Source of the DNA: Streptomyces dangxiongensis
GTDB lineage: Bacteria > Actinomycetota > Actinomycetes > Streptomycetales > Streptomycetaceae
Assembly: GCF_003675325.1 (NCBI RefSeq)
Contig: NZ_CP033073.1
Coordinates: 4,526,001 to 4,590,000 of the forward strand
Reading direction: 5' to 3'
DNA length: 64,000 nt
Position 1 is the stretch's first letter. Every line of letters begins with the position of its first letter. The position numbers were made by a program, and so were the translations under genes. Shown here piece by piece: positions 53,959-63,550 of this stretch. Below the pieces are notes generated by a model that was given only the letters and a program-made list of their open reading frames with translations, did not search any database and was not told the DNA's origin.

Positions 53959-54047
53959 TCGACATGCACTCCGTGTTCGCCCGTGTGAATCTGGTCGAGG
54001 CCCCACCGAGGGGCCGATTCCCCACCCACTTACGGGAGTGAACCCAC

Positions 54048-54272
54048 ATGGGTATGAAGGACCAGTTCCAGGAGAAGTCGGGCCGGCAGCACGAGCAGGC
54101 CGAGGAGAAGCCCGGCCAGGCCCGCGAGAGGGCCGGCCAGCGCGGCCAGCAGGAGCGCCAGGGCCGGCAGCCTCAGGGCCGGCAGCCCGAGCGGGGCCGT
54201 CCGGGCCACCGTGACGTCGAGGACACGGAGAAGCACGCGGAGGACCGCTTCGACCAGGACTACGACGCCTAG
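54048..54272 (+). CDS. Small hydrophilic Gln/Arg-rich protein
   Basis: This 74-aa protein is made almost entirely of Gln, Glu, Arg, Gly and Lys with several RQPQGRQPERG-like repeats and no hydrophobic core, so it is probably disordered. It resembles CsbD-like or stress-related small proteins in composition only. ATG 54048 follows gggag at good spacing. It is monocistronic between the SDR operon and the tricorn gene. Confidence 0.7.
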   Translation: MGMKDQFQEKSGRQHEQAEEKPGQARERAGQRGQQERQGRQPQGRQPERGRPGHRDVEDTEKHAEDRFDQDYDA

Positions 54273-54357
54273 TCGACGCGCTCGGCTCCGGCCGGTCCGG
54301 CGTGGGGTGCCCTTCTTCGTGAGGGGTGCCCCGCGCCGGCGTGCGGGGGACGGTCCG

Positions 54358-57300
54358 TCAGGAGACGTTCCGCGGCGGCAGTTTCGGCCGGGACCGGTCC
54401 GGGACGTCGCGGTGTCCCGGTGGCGTCGCCGCGGGGGTGGCCGCCAGGAGGTCCAGGGCCAGCCGGACGGCGTCGGCCAGTTGGGCGTGGCGGCCCTCCG
54501 CCCAGTCCAGCGGGGTGCGCGTGATGTCGAGGTCCGGGGCGACGCCGTGGTTCTCCACGGACCAGCCGTAGGCGTCGAACCAGGCCGCGTTCATCGGGAC
54601 GGTGATGACGGTGCCGTCGCCCAGCCGGTGCCGGCCGGTCATGCCGACGACTCCGCCCCAGGTGCGCTGGCCGACCACCGGGCCGAGCCCGAGCAGTTTG
54701 AAGGCCGCCGTGATCATGTCGCCGTCGGAGGAGGTCGCCTCGTCGGCGAGGGCCACCACCGGGCCCCGGGGGGCGTTGGAGGTGTACGACACCGGTTGCG
54801 CGTCCCGGGTCAGGTCCCAGCCGAGGATCGTACGGGTCAGTTTCTCGATGACGAGTTCGCTGATGTGCCCGCCCGCGTTGCCGCGGACGTCCACGATCAG
54901 TGCGGGCCGGGAGACCTCCATGCGCAGGTCGCGGTTGAACTGGGCCCAGCCGGAGCCGCCCATGTCGGGGATGTGCAGGTAGCCGCACTTGCCGTCGCTC
55001 AGCTCCCGGACGACCTGGCGGCGTTTGGCCACCCAGTCCTGGTAGCGCAGCGGGCGTTCGTCGACGAGCGGGACGACGGCGACCCGCCGGGCCCGGCCGG
55101 GTTCGCCCGCGGCGGGGGTGAACGTCAGCTCCACGGTCGTACCGCCGGAGCCGGCGAGCAGGGGGTAGGGGCCGGTGACCGGGTCGACCGGGCGGCCGTC
55201 GACGTGGGTGAGGACGGCGCCCTCGCGGATGCCCGTGCCGGCCAGCGGTGAGCGGGCCTTGGAATCGGAGGAGTCGCCGGGCAGGACGCGTCCGACCAGC
55301 CAGCGGCCGTCGCGGCGGACGAGGTCGGCACCGAGGAGGCCCTGCCGGCGCTGGTAGTGGGGCGGGCCCTCGTTGCGGCGGGCGGCGGTGACGTAGGCGT
55401 GGGAGGTGCCGAGTTCGCCGAGGACCTCGCGGAGCAGGTCCGCGAACTCGTCGGGGGAGGCGACCCGTTCGACCAGGGGACGGTACTGGTCGAGCACCGC
55501 CTCCCAGTCGATGCCGCACATGCCCGGGTCCCAGAAGTAGGCGCGGATCAGGCGTCCCGCCTCTTCGTAGGCCTGGCGCCACTCGGCGGCCGGGTCGGCC
55601 TCGTGCAGGATGCGGCGCGAGTCGATCCAGACGGTCGTGTCGTTGTCGCCGGTCTCGGTCGACGGTACGGCCCGCAGGTCGCCCTCGTCGACGACGACCA
55701 GCCGGGTGCCGTCGCCGCTGACGGCGAACCAGTCGAGGTGGCCGACGAGTTCGGACTTCTTGGCCTTGCCGATGCCGAAGTGTTCGAGGGTCGGCCGGCC
55801 CGTGGTGTCGTCGGGGCTGGCGAAGGTCTCGCCGAGCGCGCCGGAGATCGGCCAGCGCAGCCAGACCAGGCCGCCGCCGGCGACCGGGTACAGCGCGGAG
55901 TACTTGGATGCGATGACCGGGAACGGCGTGACCCTGTTCTCCAGCCCCTCCACCTCGACCGTCACCGTGCCGGCCTCGCCGGTGTCCTCGCCGTCCACCA
56001 GCGGGTCGAGTCCGCCGGCGGCGGGGCGGCCCTCGGGGTTCAGGGCGAAGGGGGAGGGGGTCGCCGAGGAGAGCGGGACGAGGTACGGGCGGCAGCCGAG
56101 CGGGAAGGACAGGTCGCCGGTGTGGACGTCGTACACCGGGTCGAAGCCGCGCCAGGAGAGGAAGGCGAGGTAGCGGCCGTCGCGGGTGAACACCGGGTTC
56201 TCGTCCTCGAAGCGGCCGTTGGTCACGTCCACGATGAGCCGGTCCTTGATCCGGGCCAGTTTGATCTGGCGCAGGGTGCGGCCGATGCCGGGGTGGGACC
56301 AGGTGAGCCAGGAGCCGTCGGGGGAGAAGGCGAGGTCACGGACGGGCCCGTTCCCGGACCGCACCAGCTCGGTCACCCGCCCGGCCGGCGAACCGCCCTC
56401 TTCCTCTCCCGCTTCCTCCTCCGGCACGTCGATCAGCAGCAGCCGTCCGTCGTGCGAGGCGACGGCCAGCCGTTCGCCCTGCGGGTCGCAGACCAGTTCG
56501 CGGACGCGGCCCAGTGCGCCGGAGGCGAGCCGGCGGGGCGGGCGGTCGCCGGTGGCGCGGGGCAGGTGGGCGATCTCGACGGCGTCCTCGCCCTCGGCGT
56601 CGGTGACGTAGGCGACCTGCCCGGTGGCGCCCAGCATCTCCGGGAGCCGTACCCGGACGCCGGGCGTGTCGGTGATGGTGCGGGCGGGGCCGTCGCGGTG
56701 GGTGAGCCAGTACAGGCTGCCGCGGACGACGACGGCACTGGCCCGGCCGGTCTCGTCCACGGAGATGCCGTCGACCTCCTGCGCGGCCGGTACCTGGTGG
56801 CGGCGGCGGCCGGTGCGCGGTCCGGCGAGCCGGACGTCGAGCCGGCGCGGCACGCCGTCGCGGGAGAAGTCGTCCACCAGCCACAGGTCGCCCGCGCACT
56901 GGTAGACCACGCGGTCGCCGTCACCGGCGGCGTGCCGGGCGTAGAAGGTGTCGTGGTCGGTGTGGCGGCGCAGGTCGGTGCCGTCGTGGGCGCAGGAGTA
57001 GAGGTTGCCGACGCCCTCGTGGTCGGAGAGGAAGGCGATCCGGCCGGCGACGAACACGGGGGAGGACAGATGGCCGCCGAGGTCCGGCAGGAGCCGCTGC
57101 CCGTGCAGCCACAGCCGGCCCGTGGCGCCGCCGCGGTAACGCTTCCACGAGGCCGGTTCGTGCGGCGGGGTGCCGGTGAGCAGCAGGGTCCTGTGCTCGC
57201 CGGCGAGGTCGGCGGCCTGGATGTCGGCGACCGGTCCCCAGGGCAGCCGTCCGCCCGGGTCGCCGTCGGCGGGGACCTTGTAGGCCCAGGTGAAGTGCGA

Positions 57301-57642
57301 GAAGGGCTGGCCGTGGGAGGCGACGGCCAGAATGCCGGTGGTGCCGTCCGGGTCGGGGGGCGTCCAGCCGCGGACCTGGGTGTCGGCGCTGCCCCAGTGC
57401 GTGAGCTGCCGCGCGGGGCCGCCGTCGACGGCGACGAGGTGGATCTCGGGGGCGAGGCTGCGCCAGGACGTGTACGCGATGTGCCGGCCGTCGGGTGAGA
57501 AGCGCGGGGGCCCGGTCTTGGTGCGGTCCACGGTGAGCCGCCAGGCGCGGCCCGGGGCGTCGAGGGGGGCCAGCCAGAGGTCGTCCTCGGCCACGAAACA
57601 CAGCAGGTCGCCGCTGAGGTGGGGGCAGCGCAGATAGCTCAC
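54358..57642 (-). CDS. Tricorn-type S41 peptidase
   Basis: This 1094-aa protease has N-terminal beta-propeller repeats (about residues 1-650), a PDZ region (about 760-850) and an S41 catalytic domain with the tricorn motif SSDGD (Ser972-Asp973). Tricorn proteases degrade peptides released by the proteasome or Clp and act with aminopeptidases. It starts at ATG 57642 and is full length for the family. It is divergent from a TetR gene, which may be unrelated. Confidence 0.93.
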   Translation of the reverse strand: MSYLRCPHLSGDLLCFVAEDDLWLAPLDAPGRAWRLTVDRTKTGPPRFSPDGRHIAYTSWRSLAPEIHLVAVDGGPARQLTHWGSADTQVRGWTPPDPDGTTGILAVASHGQPFSHFTWAYKVPADGDPGGRLPWGPVADIQAADLAGEHRTLLLTGTPPHEPASWKRYRGGATGRLWLHGQRLLPDLGGHLSSPVFVAGRIAFLSDHEGVGNLYSCAHDGTDLRRHTDHDTFYARHAAGDGDRVVYQCAGDLWLVDDFSRDGVPRRLDVRLAGPRTGRRRHQVPAAQEVDGISVDETGRASAVVVRGSLYWLTHRDGPARTITDTPGVRVRLPEMLGATGQVAYVTDAEGEDAVEIAHLPRATGDRPPRRLASGALGRVRELVCDPQGERLAVASHDGRLLLIDVPEEEAGEEEGGSPAGRVTELVRSGNGPVRDLAFSPDGSWLTWSHPGIGRTLRQIKLARIKDRLIVDVTNGRFEDENPVFTRDGRYLAFLSWRGFDPVYDVHTGDLSFPLGCRPYLVPLSSATPSPFALNPEGRPAAGGLDPLVDGEDTGEAGTVTVEVEGLENRVTPFPVIASKYSALYPVAGGGLVWLRWPISGALGETFASPDDTTGRPTLEHFGIGKAKKSELVGHLDWFAVSGDGTRLVVVDEGDLRAVPSTETGDNDTTVWIDSRRILHEADPAAEWRQAYEEAGRLIRAYFWDPGMCGIDWEAVLDQYRPLVERVASPDEFADLLREVLGELGTSHAYVTAARRNEGPPHYQRRQGLLGADLVRRDGRWLVGRVLPGDSSDSKARSPLAGTGIREGAVLTHVDGRPVDPVTGPYPLLAGSGGTTVELTFTPAAGEPGRARRVAVVPLVDERPLRYQDWVAKRRQVVRELSDGKCGYLHIPDMGGSGWAQFNRDLRMEVSRPALIVDVRGNAGGHISELVIEKLTRTILGWDLTRDAQPVSYTSNAPRGPVVALADEATSSDGDMITAAFKLLGLGPVVGQRTWGGVVGMTGRHRLGDGTVITVPMNAAWFDAYGWSVENHGVAPDLDITRTPLDWAEGRHAQLADAVRLALDLLAATPAATPPGHRDVPDRSRPKLPPRNVS

Positions 57643-57737
57643 CTCCCCATGCTTTTCCGGTCCCGGGGCACCAGCAACTCGTGAGCCGGCGCGTCCGGGC
57701 GCTTACGGGGTCTTCACCTTCGTGACCCAGCACACGT

Positions 57738-57752
57738 ACGAAACCGTTTCGT
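57738..57752. promoter_or_regulatory. Probable TetR operator
   Basis: ACGAAACCGTTTCGT is a near-perfect palindrome (arms ACGAAA/TTTCGT around CCG), located about 72 bp upstream of the TetR gene and 96 bp from the divergent protease gene. Palindromes of this kind often bind a TetR dimer and autoregulate the gene and its pump. Confidence 0.6.
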
Positions 57753-57823
57753 TTCGCAGATGCCCGGGGTATCTTCTTGGAAGTACGACGAGGAAAGTTC
57801 CGGGAGCGGGGAAGGTGACAGGC

Positions 57824-58426
57824 ATGACCGAAGCCGTCTCGACGGCGCGTCGCAGCCGGATCACCCCCGAGCGCGAGGCCGAGCTGTACGAGGCCGTGCT
57901 CGACCTGCTCCGGGAGGTCGGCTACGACGCCCTCACCATGGACGCCGTCGCCGCCCGCACCCGCTCCAGCAAGGCCACGCTCTACCGCCAGTGGGGCGGC
58001 AAGGCCCAACTGGTCGTCAAGGCGCTGCGGCACAGCAAGCGGGTCCGCACGGAGGACATCGACACCGGTTCCCTCCGCGGTGACCTGCACGCCATCGTGT
58101 CGCTGGAGGACGACTGCACCATGGAGCGGAACTCCGCGCTGATGCGGGGCGTCGCCATGGCGATGCACCACAACGACGATCTGCGCGTGGCCTTCCGCGA
58201 CCAGATGGTCGACCCCGAGATGGGCGGGTTCCGGCAGGTGCTGCAACGCGCGGTCGACCGGGGCGAGGTCCGCCCGGACTGCCCGGCGATCGAGTTCCTG
58301 CTGCACATGATGGTCGGCGGCTTCGCCACCCGGGCCCTGCTGGACGACCAGCCGCCCACCCGGGCCTTCCTCACCTCGTACATCGACGCCGTGGTCCTCC
58401 CCGCCCTCGGCGTGCAGACCGACTGA
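57824..58426 (+). CDS. TetR-family regulator of MMPL transporter
   Basis: This 200-aa TetR protein has its HTH at about residues 20-60 (YEAVLDLLREVGYDALTMD, SSKATLYRQWGGK) and a helical C-terminus. ATG 57824 has gaagg upstream. The MMPL transporter gene follows 112 bp later on the same strand and is its likely target. The palindrome at 57738 is a candidate operator. Confidence 0.92.
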   Translation: MTEAVSTARRSRITPEREAELYEAVLDLLREVGYDALTMDAVAARTRSSKATLYRQWGGKAQLVVKALRHSKRVRTEDIDTGSLRGDLHAIVSLEDDCTMERNSALMRGVAMAMHHNDDLRVAFRDQMVDPEMGGFRQVLQRAVDRGEVRPDCPAIEFLLHMMVGGFATRALLDDQPPTRAFLTSYIDAVVLPALGVQTD

Positions 58427-58538
58427 CACTCCCCTCGAACCAGCCTGAGACCAGCCTCCACCTGACGTCACCGCTCACGTCGTCGGGCTGATCACCCCTG
58501 CCCAGCTCAATCCACGACCTGACCGGGAGTACGCCTCC

Positions 58539-60746
58539 GTGGCCACGTTCCTCTACAAACTCGGCCGGCTCGCCTTCCGGCGACGCCACTTCGTCGCCCT
58601 CATATGGGTCGCCCTGCTCACCCTCGCGGGGGTGGGCGCCGCCTCCGCGCCGGCGGCCGGCAACACATCCTTCTCCATCCCCGGCACCGAGGCCCAGAAG
58701 GCCTTCGACCTGCTGGAACAGCGCTTCCCCGGCATGAGTGCCGACGGTGCCACCGCCCGGGTCGTCTTCAAGGCCGACCACGGCGGGAAGATGACGGACG
58801 CCGGCAACAAGGCGGCCGTCGAGAAGACCGTCAAGGAGCTGGGAAGCGGCTCCGAGGTCGCCTCCGTCGCCGACCCCTACCGCGCGGCCACGCCGTCAGC
58901 AAGGACGGCACCGTCGCCTACGCCTCGGTGAAGTACAAGGTCTCCGGCATGGAACTTGAGGACTCCTCCCGGGACGCCCTGAAGGCCCGCCGCCCAGCAC
59001 GCGCGGGACGCCGGGCTGACCGTCGAGGTCGGCGGCGACGCGCTGAACGCGACGCCCGAGACCGGCTCCAGCGAGGTCATCGGCATCGCGATCGCCGCCG
59101 TCGTCCTCGTCATCACCTTCGGCTCCCTGCTCGCCGCCGGACTGCCCCTGCTGACCGCGGTCATCGGCGTCGGCATCGGCGTCTCCACGATCACCGCGCT
59201 CGCCTCCGCCCTGGACCTGGGCTCCACCACCTCCACCCTGGCCTCGATGATCGGCCTCGCCGTCGGCATCGACTACGCCCTGTTCATCGTCTCCCGCTAC
59301 CGTGCCGAACTCGCCGAGGGCCGCGAACGCGAGGAGGCCGTCGGCCGCGCCGTCGGCACCGCGGGCTCCGCGGTGGTCTTCGCCGGCCTGACCGTCCTCA
59401 TCGCCCTGGTCGGCCTGTCCGTCGTCAACATCCCGATGCTGACGAAGATGGGCGTCGCCGCGGCGGGCACCGTCGCCATCGCCGTCCTGATCGCCCTCAC
59501 GCTGATCCCCGCGCTGCTCGGCTACGCCGGCCGCAGGGTGAAGCCGACCGGTGAGAAGAGCAGGCTGCTCGGCGGCGGCAGGGCCCCGAAGAACCCCGGC
59601 CGCCCCAACATGGGCACCCGCTGGGCCCGCTTCGTCGTCCGCCGGCCGGTCGCCGTCCTCCTGCTCGGCGTGGTCGGCCTCGGCGCGGCGGCGCTCCCCG
59701 CCGCCTCCCTGGAGCTGGGCCTGCCCGACGACGGCTCCCAGCCCACCTCCACCACCCAGCGCCGCGCCTACGACCTGCTCTCCGAAGGCTTCGGCCCCGG
59801 CTTCAACGGCCCCCTGATGGTCGTCGTCGACGCCAAGGGCAGCGCCGACCCCAAGGCCGCCTTCACCGAGGTCGGCGACGAGATCAAGGGCCTGAAGGAC
59901 GTCGTCACGGTCACGCCGGCGGCGCCCAACAAAGCGGGCGACACCGCGACCATCACGGTCGTACCCAAGTCCGAGCCGTCCTCCGCGACGACCGAGGACC
60001 TGGTGCACGCCATCCGGGACAAGGGCACGGACATCGCGCGGGACACCGACTCCACGGTCCTCGTCACCGGTTCGACCGCGATGAACATCGACGTCTCCCA
60101 GAAGCTGAACGACGCCCTGCTGCCGTACCTCGCCCTGGTCGTCGGCCTGGCCTTCCTGCTGCTGATCGTGGTGTTCCGCTCGGTCCTGGTCCCGCTTAAG
60201 GCGGCCCTCGGCTTCCTGCTGTCGGTGCTCGCCGCCCTCGGCGCCGTCGTCGCCGTCTTCCAGTGGGGCTGGCTGTCCGGCCTGATGAACGTCGAGCAGA
60301 CCGGCCCGGTCATGTCGATGATGCCGATCTTCATGGTGGGTGTCGTCTTCGGCCTCGCGATGGACTACGAGGTGTTCCTCGTGACCCGCATGCGGGAGGC
60401 CTACGTCCACGGCGAGAACCCCGGCCAGGCCGTGGTGACGGGCTTCCGGCACGGCGCGCGCGTCGTGACCGCCGCCGCCGTCATCATGATCGCCGTCTTC
60501 TCCGGCTTCATCGGCTCCAGTGAGTCGATGATCAAGATGATCGGCTTCGGACTCGCGATCGCCGTCTTCTTCGACGCGTTCATCGTCCGCATGGCCATCG
60601 TCCCGGCGGTCCTGGCCCTCCTCGGCCGGCGGGCCTGGTGGCTGCCGAAGTGGCTGGACCGCGCCCTGCCCAACGTCGACGTCGAGGGCGAGGGGCTGCG
60701 CACCGCCGCCGACCCCGACGCGGAGAAGGAGCTGGTACGCGCCTGA
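58539..60746 (+). pseudogene. MMPL-family transporter, frame disrupted
   Basis: The repaired protein of about 735 aa is an RND/MMPL exporter with two blocks of membrane helices (about residues 185-340 and 520-700), GLAVGIDYALFIVSRYR and VVFGLAMDYEVFLVTRMRE being the two signature segments. Two single-base changes break it: a missing base within 58881-58888 and an extra C in the C run at 58986-58988. The true frame between them reads VAYASVKYKVSGMELEDSSRD. As written, translation stops at 58931. The two shifts restore each other, so an assembly error is likely; otherwise the pump is dead. GTG 58539 has ggag upstream. Confidence 0.8.
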
Positions 60747-60763
60747 CGTACCGCGGCCCAACG

Positions 60764-60807
60764 GCCGGTGAGGGTGCCCGTGGGGACGGGGCCGCACCCT
60801 CACCGGC
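60764..60807 (+). terminator. Terminator after MMPL gene
   Basis: GCCGGTGAGGGTGC (60764-60777) pairs perfectly over 14 bp with GCACCCTCACCGGC (60794-60807), 18 bp beyond the MMPL stop. Confidence 0.85.
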
Positions 60808-60892
60808 TCTCTCTTGTCCCGCCTCTGTCCCGTGCTGTCCCGGCTGCCCCTCGCGTTGTACGGGTACGGCTGCGACTGGAGGTGCGTGGGAC

Positions 60893-61738
60893 GTGAACGA
60901 GGATGTGGACGAAGCCGGTTGGGACGTCGAACCGGGGGACGAGATCGAACCCGTGGTGCAGGCGGTGGGGCGCCTGCTGAAGGTGTGCCGGGAGTCGGCG
61001 GGGATGCGGGTCGCGGACCTGGGCGAGGTCACGGGGTACGGCGAGGACATGATCCGCAAGATGGAGAACGGCACGCGGATCCCCCGGCCGGAGTTCCTGG
61101 ACCGGGCGGACCAGGTGCTGCGGGCGCAGGGACACCTGCGGGCGTTCGCGGAGGACATGCGCAAGGCGCGGTATCCCAAGAAGGTGCGGGAACTGGCCCA
61201 CATGGAAGGCCGCGCGGTGGAGATGCTGCTGTACAGCACCCACAACATCCACGGTCTCCTGCAGACGCCGGAGTACATGAGAGCGCTGTACGAGGTACGG
61301 CATCCACCGCTGTCCGAGGACGTCATCGAGCGGGAGATCGCCGGACGTGTGGGACGCCAGTCCGTCTTCGACCGGGAACCGGCCCCTTCGCTCAGCTTCA
61401 TCCAGGAGCAGGTCACGCTGGAGCGGCCGATCGGTGGGAAGGCGGTGCTGCGCCGACAGCTCGAACACCTGCTGGCGGTCAGCCGGTTGCGCAGGGTATC
61501 GCTCCAGATCATGCCTACCGAAAGGGAAGAGCATGCCGGTATGCACGGGCTCGTCGAGGTACTGAAGTTCTCCGACGGCACCGCGATCGGCCGATCCGAA
61601 GGCGCCTTCAACGGACGTCCGGTCGAGAGCCCCAGGGATCTACGGATCCTCGAATCGCGCTATGGGATGATCCGGGCGCAGGCTCTTCCGCCGCGGGAGT
61701 CGCAAGCCTTCATCGAGCAAGCGCTGGGGAGACTATGA
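60893..61738 (+). CDS. XRE regulator with DUF5753
   Basis: This 281-aa protein has an N-terminal XRE HTH (about residues 22-80: LLKVCRESAGMRVADLGEVT, ENGTRIPRPEF) and a DUF5753 domain with IHGLLQTPEYMRAL. It belongs to the large Streptomyces family that pairs with DUF397 proteins, like WhiJ/BldB-type systems of developmental control. GTG 60893 has ggaggt upstream. Its stop overlaps the DUF397 start (ATGA). Confidence 0.93.
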   Translation: MNEDVDEAGWDVEPGDEIEPVVQAVGRLLKVCRESAGMRVADLGEVTGYGEDMIRKMENGTRIPRPEFLDRADQVLRAQGHLRAFAEDMRKARYPKKVRELAHMEGRAVEMLLYSTHNIHGLLQTPEYMRALYEVRHPPLSEDVIEREIAGRVGRQSVFDREPAPSLSFIQEQVTLERPIGGKAVLRRQLEHLLAVSRLRRVSLQIMPTEREEHAGMHGLVEVLKFSDGTAIGRSEGAFNGRPVESPRDLRILESRYGMIRAQALPPRESQAFIEQALGRL

Positions 61739-61920
61739 GCACGCCGGAACTCCAATGGTTCAAGAGCAGCTACAGCAGCAGCAACGAACCCGGCGACTGC
61801 GTCGAAGTGGCCACCACCCCCACCGCCGTCCACATCCGCGACTCCAAGACCCCCCGCACCGCCCAGTTGAAGATCACGCCCTCCGCATGGGCGCGCTTCC
61901 TGACGACGCTGCCGACATGA
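61735..61920 (+). CDS. DUF397 small protein
   Basis: This 61-aa DUF397 protein (WFKSSYSSSNEPGDCVEVA, VHIRDSKTP, AWARFLTTL) is the usual partner of the XRE/DUF5753 protein. The pair may act as a regulator and a small antagonist; BldB is a member of this family. It overlaps the upstream gene by four bases. Confidence 0.93.
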   Translation: MSTPELQWFKSSYSSSNEPGDCVEVATTPTAVHIRDSKTPRTAQLKITPSAWARFLTTLPT

Positions 61921-61975
61921 CGGGGCGGGGTGCTGTGGCGCACCCTGGGAGGAGTGGTTCTCGGAGGTGGTCGTC

Positions 61976-62251
61976 ATGATGCACACCGTTGTGGGATGGC
62001 ACGTCGAGCTGGAGTTCCTGGAGGACGATCAGCACACACGCGCGGCGGCCATGGTGCGCCTGCCCGACGGCAGCGAGGTACGGGGGCACGGCCGCGCCAG
62101 CCGGCACCGCGTGGACGCCAACCAGCCCCGGGTCGGCGAGGAGGTCGCCGGGGCCCGGGCGCTCAACGAACTGGCCATGCGGTTGCTGGCCAAGGCGCAC
62201 GGGGAGATCGACGAGGACTCCGGGCGGATCTCGCACCCGATCAACGTGTGA
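61976..62251 (+). CDS. DUF1876-family protein
   Basis: This 91-aa protein (VVGWHVELEFLEDDQHTRAAA, VRGHGRASRHRVDANQP) matches the DUF1876 family of small soluble actinobacterial proteins, related to dsRBD-like folds. ATG 61976 follows GGAGGTGG. The end overlaps the convergent serine hydrolase gene by 11 bases. The function is unknown. Confidence 0.87.
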   Translation: MMHTVVGWHVELEFLEDDQHTRAAAMVRLPDGSEVRGHGRASRHRVDANQPRVGEEVAGARALNELAMRLLAKAHGEIDEDSGRISHPINV

Positions 62252-63443
62252 CAGGCCCCGCGGACCAGGTCAGCGCCGTGCGTACGGCCCTCACCAGCGC
62301 CTGCGCCCTCGGGTCCGCCGTCACGCTCTTGCGGAAGCCGTTGGTGACGTAGCCGAAGGCGATGCCGGTGTCCGGGTCGGCGAACGCGAGGGCGCCGCCC
62401 CGGCCCGGGTGGCCGAAGGAGCCGGGGGAGAGCAGCGGGGACGCGGCGCCGTGCAGCATGTAGCCGAGGCCGAAGCGGGTGTTCACCACCAGGACCCGGT
62501 CCGCTCCGGCCGACTGCTCGGTGCGGGCCAGTTCCGTCGTCCCGGGCGTGAACAGGCGGGTGCCGCCGTCCACCTCGCCGATCAGCGAGGCGTAGAACCG
62601 GGCCAGCCCGTCGGCGGTGGCGATGCCGTTGGAGGCCGGCAGGGCGGCGGCGCGGTAGGCGGGATCGTTCTCGTCGGGCAGCGGGGTGATCGCGGCGAAC
62701 GCGCGGCGGGTCAGGGAGCCGGGGTCGGCGTAGGCCTCGGCCACCGCCCGCTTGGGACGCGTCCTGAGGCCGCCGGCGGTCGCGGGCGCGTCCAGCGGGC
62801 CGACGCGGCCCACGCGCGCGTGCTCCGATTCCGGCAGGCCGAGCCACAGCTCCGCGCCGACGGGCCCGGCGATCTCGTCGGCGATCCACTCGCCCACGGG
62901 GCGGCCGGTGACCCGGCGCAGCAGTTCGCCGGCGAGCCAGCTATAGGTCTGGGCGTGGTAGCCGTGGTCCGTGCCCGGCTCCCACACCGGGGCCTGGGCG
63001 GCGACGGCCGCGGCGCCGACGCCGGGGTCGGCGGCTTCGGCGGGGGTCAGCGGGCGGTCCAGCACGGGCACGCCCGCGCGGTGCGCGAGCAGGTGCCGGA
63101 CGCGCGTGTGTTCCTTGCCGGCCGCCTTGTACTCCGGCCAGTACGTGCCGACCGGGGCGTCCAGGTCCAGTTCGCCGCGCTGGTGCAGGAGCAGCAGCGC
63201 GGCGGCGGCGACGCCTTTGGTGGCGGAGCGGACGATCTGCGCGGTCCCGGACTCCCACGGCGCCGCACCGGCCGGGGCGTCCGGCACGTCGATGTCCCTG
63301 GTGCCGGCCCACAGGTGGACGGCCCGGTGTCCGTCGCGGTAGACGGTGACGGCCGCGCCGCGCTCGCCGAGCTGCGCGAAGTTCGCCGCGAACGCCTCCC
63401 TGACCGGCTCGAAGCCCTCGGCCACAGTGCCGTGCACGTCCAC
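62241..63443 (-). CDS. Class C beta-lactamase-like serine hydrolase
   Basis: This 400-aa protein is a beta-lactamase/EstB-type esterase with the SxxK motif SATK, a Tyr motif YHAQTYSW and a late HPGRGG box (in place of KTG). It lacks a signal peptide and is probably a cytoplasmic esterase. GTG 63443 with GAAGGGA upstream is preferred to the start at 63485. Its 3' end overlaps the DUF1876 gene. Confidence 0.92.
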   Translation of the reverse strand: MDVHGTVAEGFEPVREAFAANFAQLGERGAAVTVYRDGHRAVHLWAGTRDIDVPDAPAGAAPWESGTAQIVRSATKGVAAAALLLLHQRGELDLDAPVGTYWPEYKAAGKEHTRVRHLLAHRAGVPVLDRPLTPAEAADPGVGAAAVAAQAPVWEPGTDHGYHAQTYSWLAGELLRRVTGRPVGEWIADEIAGPVGAELWLGLPESEHARVGRVGPLDAPATAGGLRTRPKRAVAEAYADPGSLTRRAFAAITPLPDENDPAYRAAALPASNGIATADGLARFYASLIGEVDGGTRLFTPGTTELARTEQSAGADRVLVVNTRFGLGYMLHGAASPLLSPGSFGHPGRGGALAFADPDTGIAFGYVTNGFRKSVTADPRAQALVRAVRTALTWSAGPVTR

Positions 63444-63550
63444 GCCCGCCGTCCCTTCGATCGCCTGCGACAGCGGGTGCAACACCGGCTGCGGACCTGC
63501 GATTCCTCGGTGACCCAGGGCTGGAGCGTGAGGTGTCTCTCAGCCCGGTG

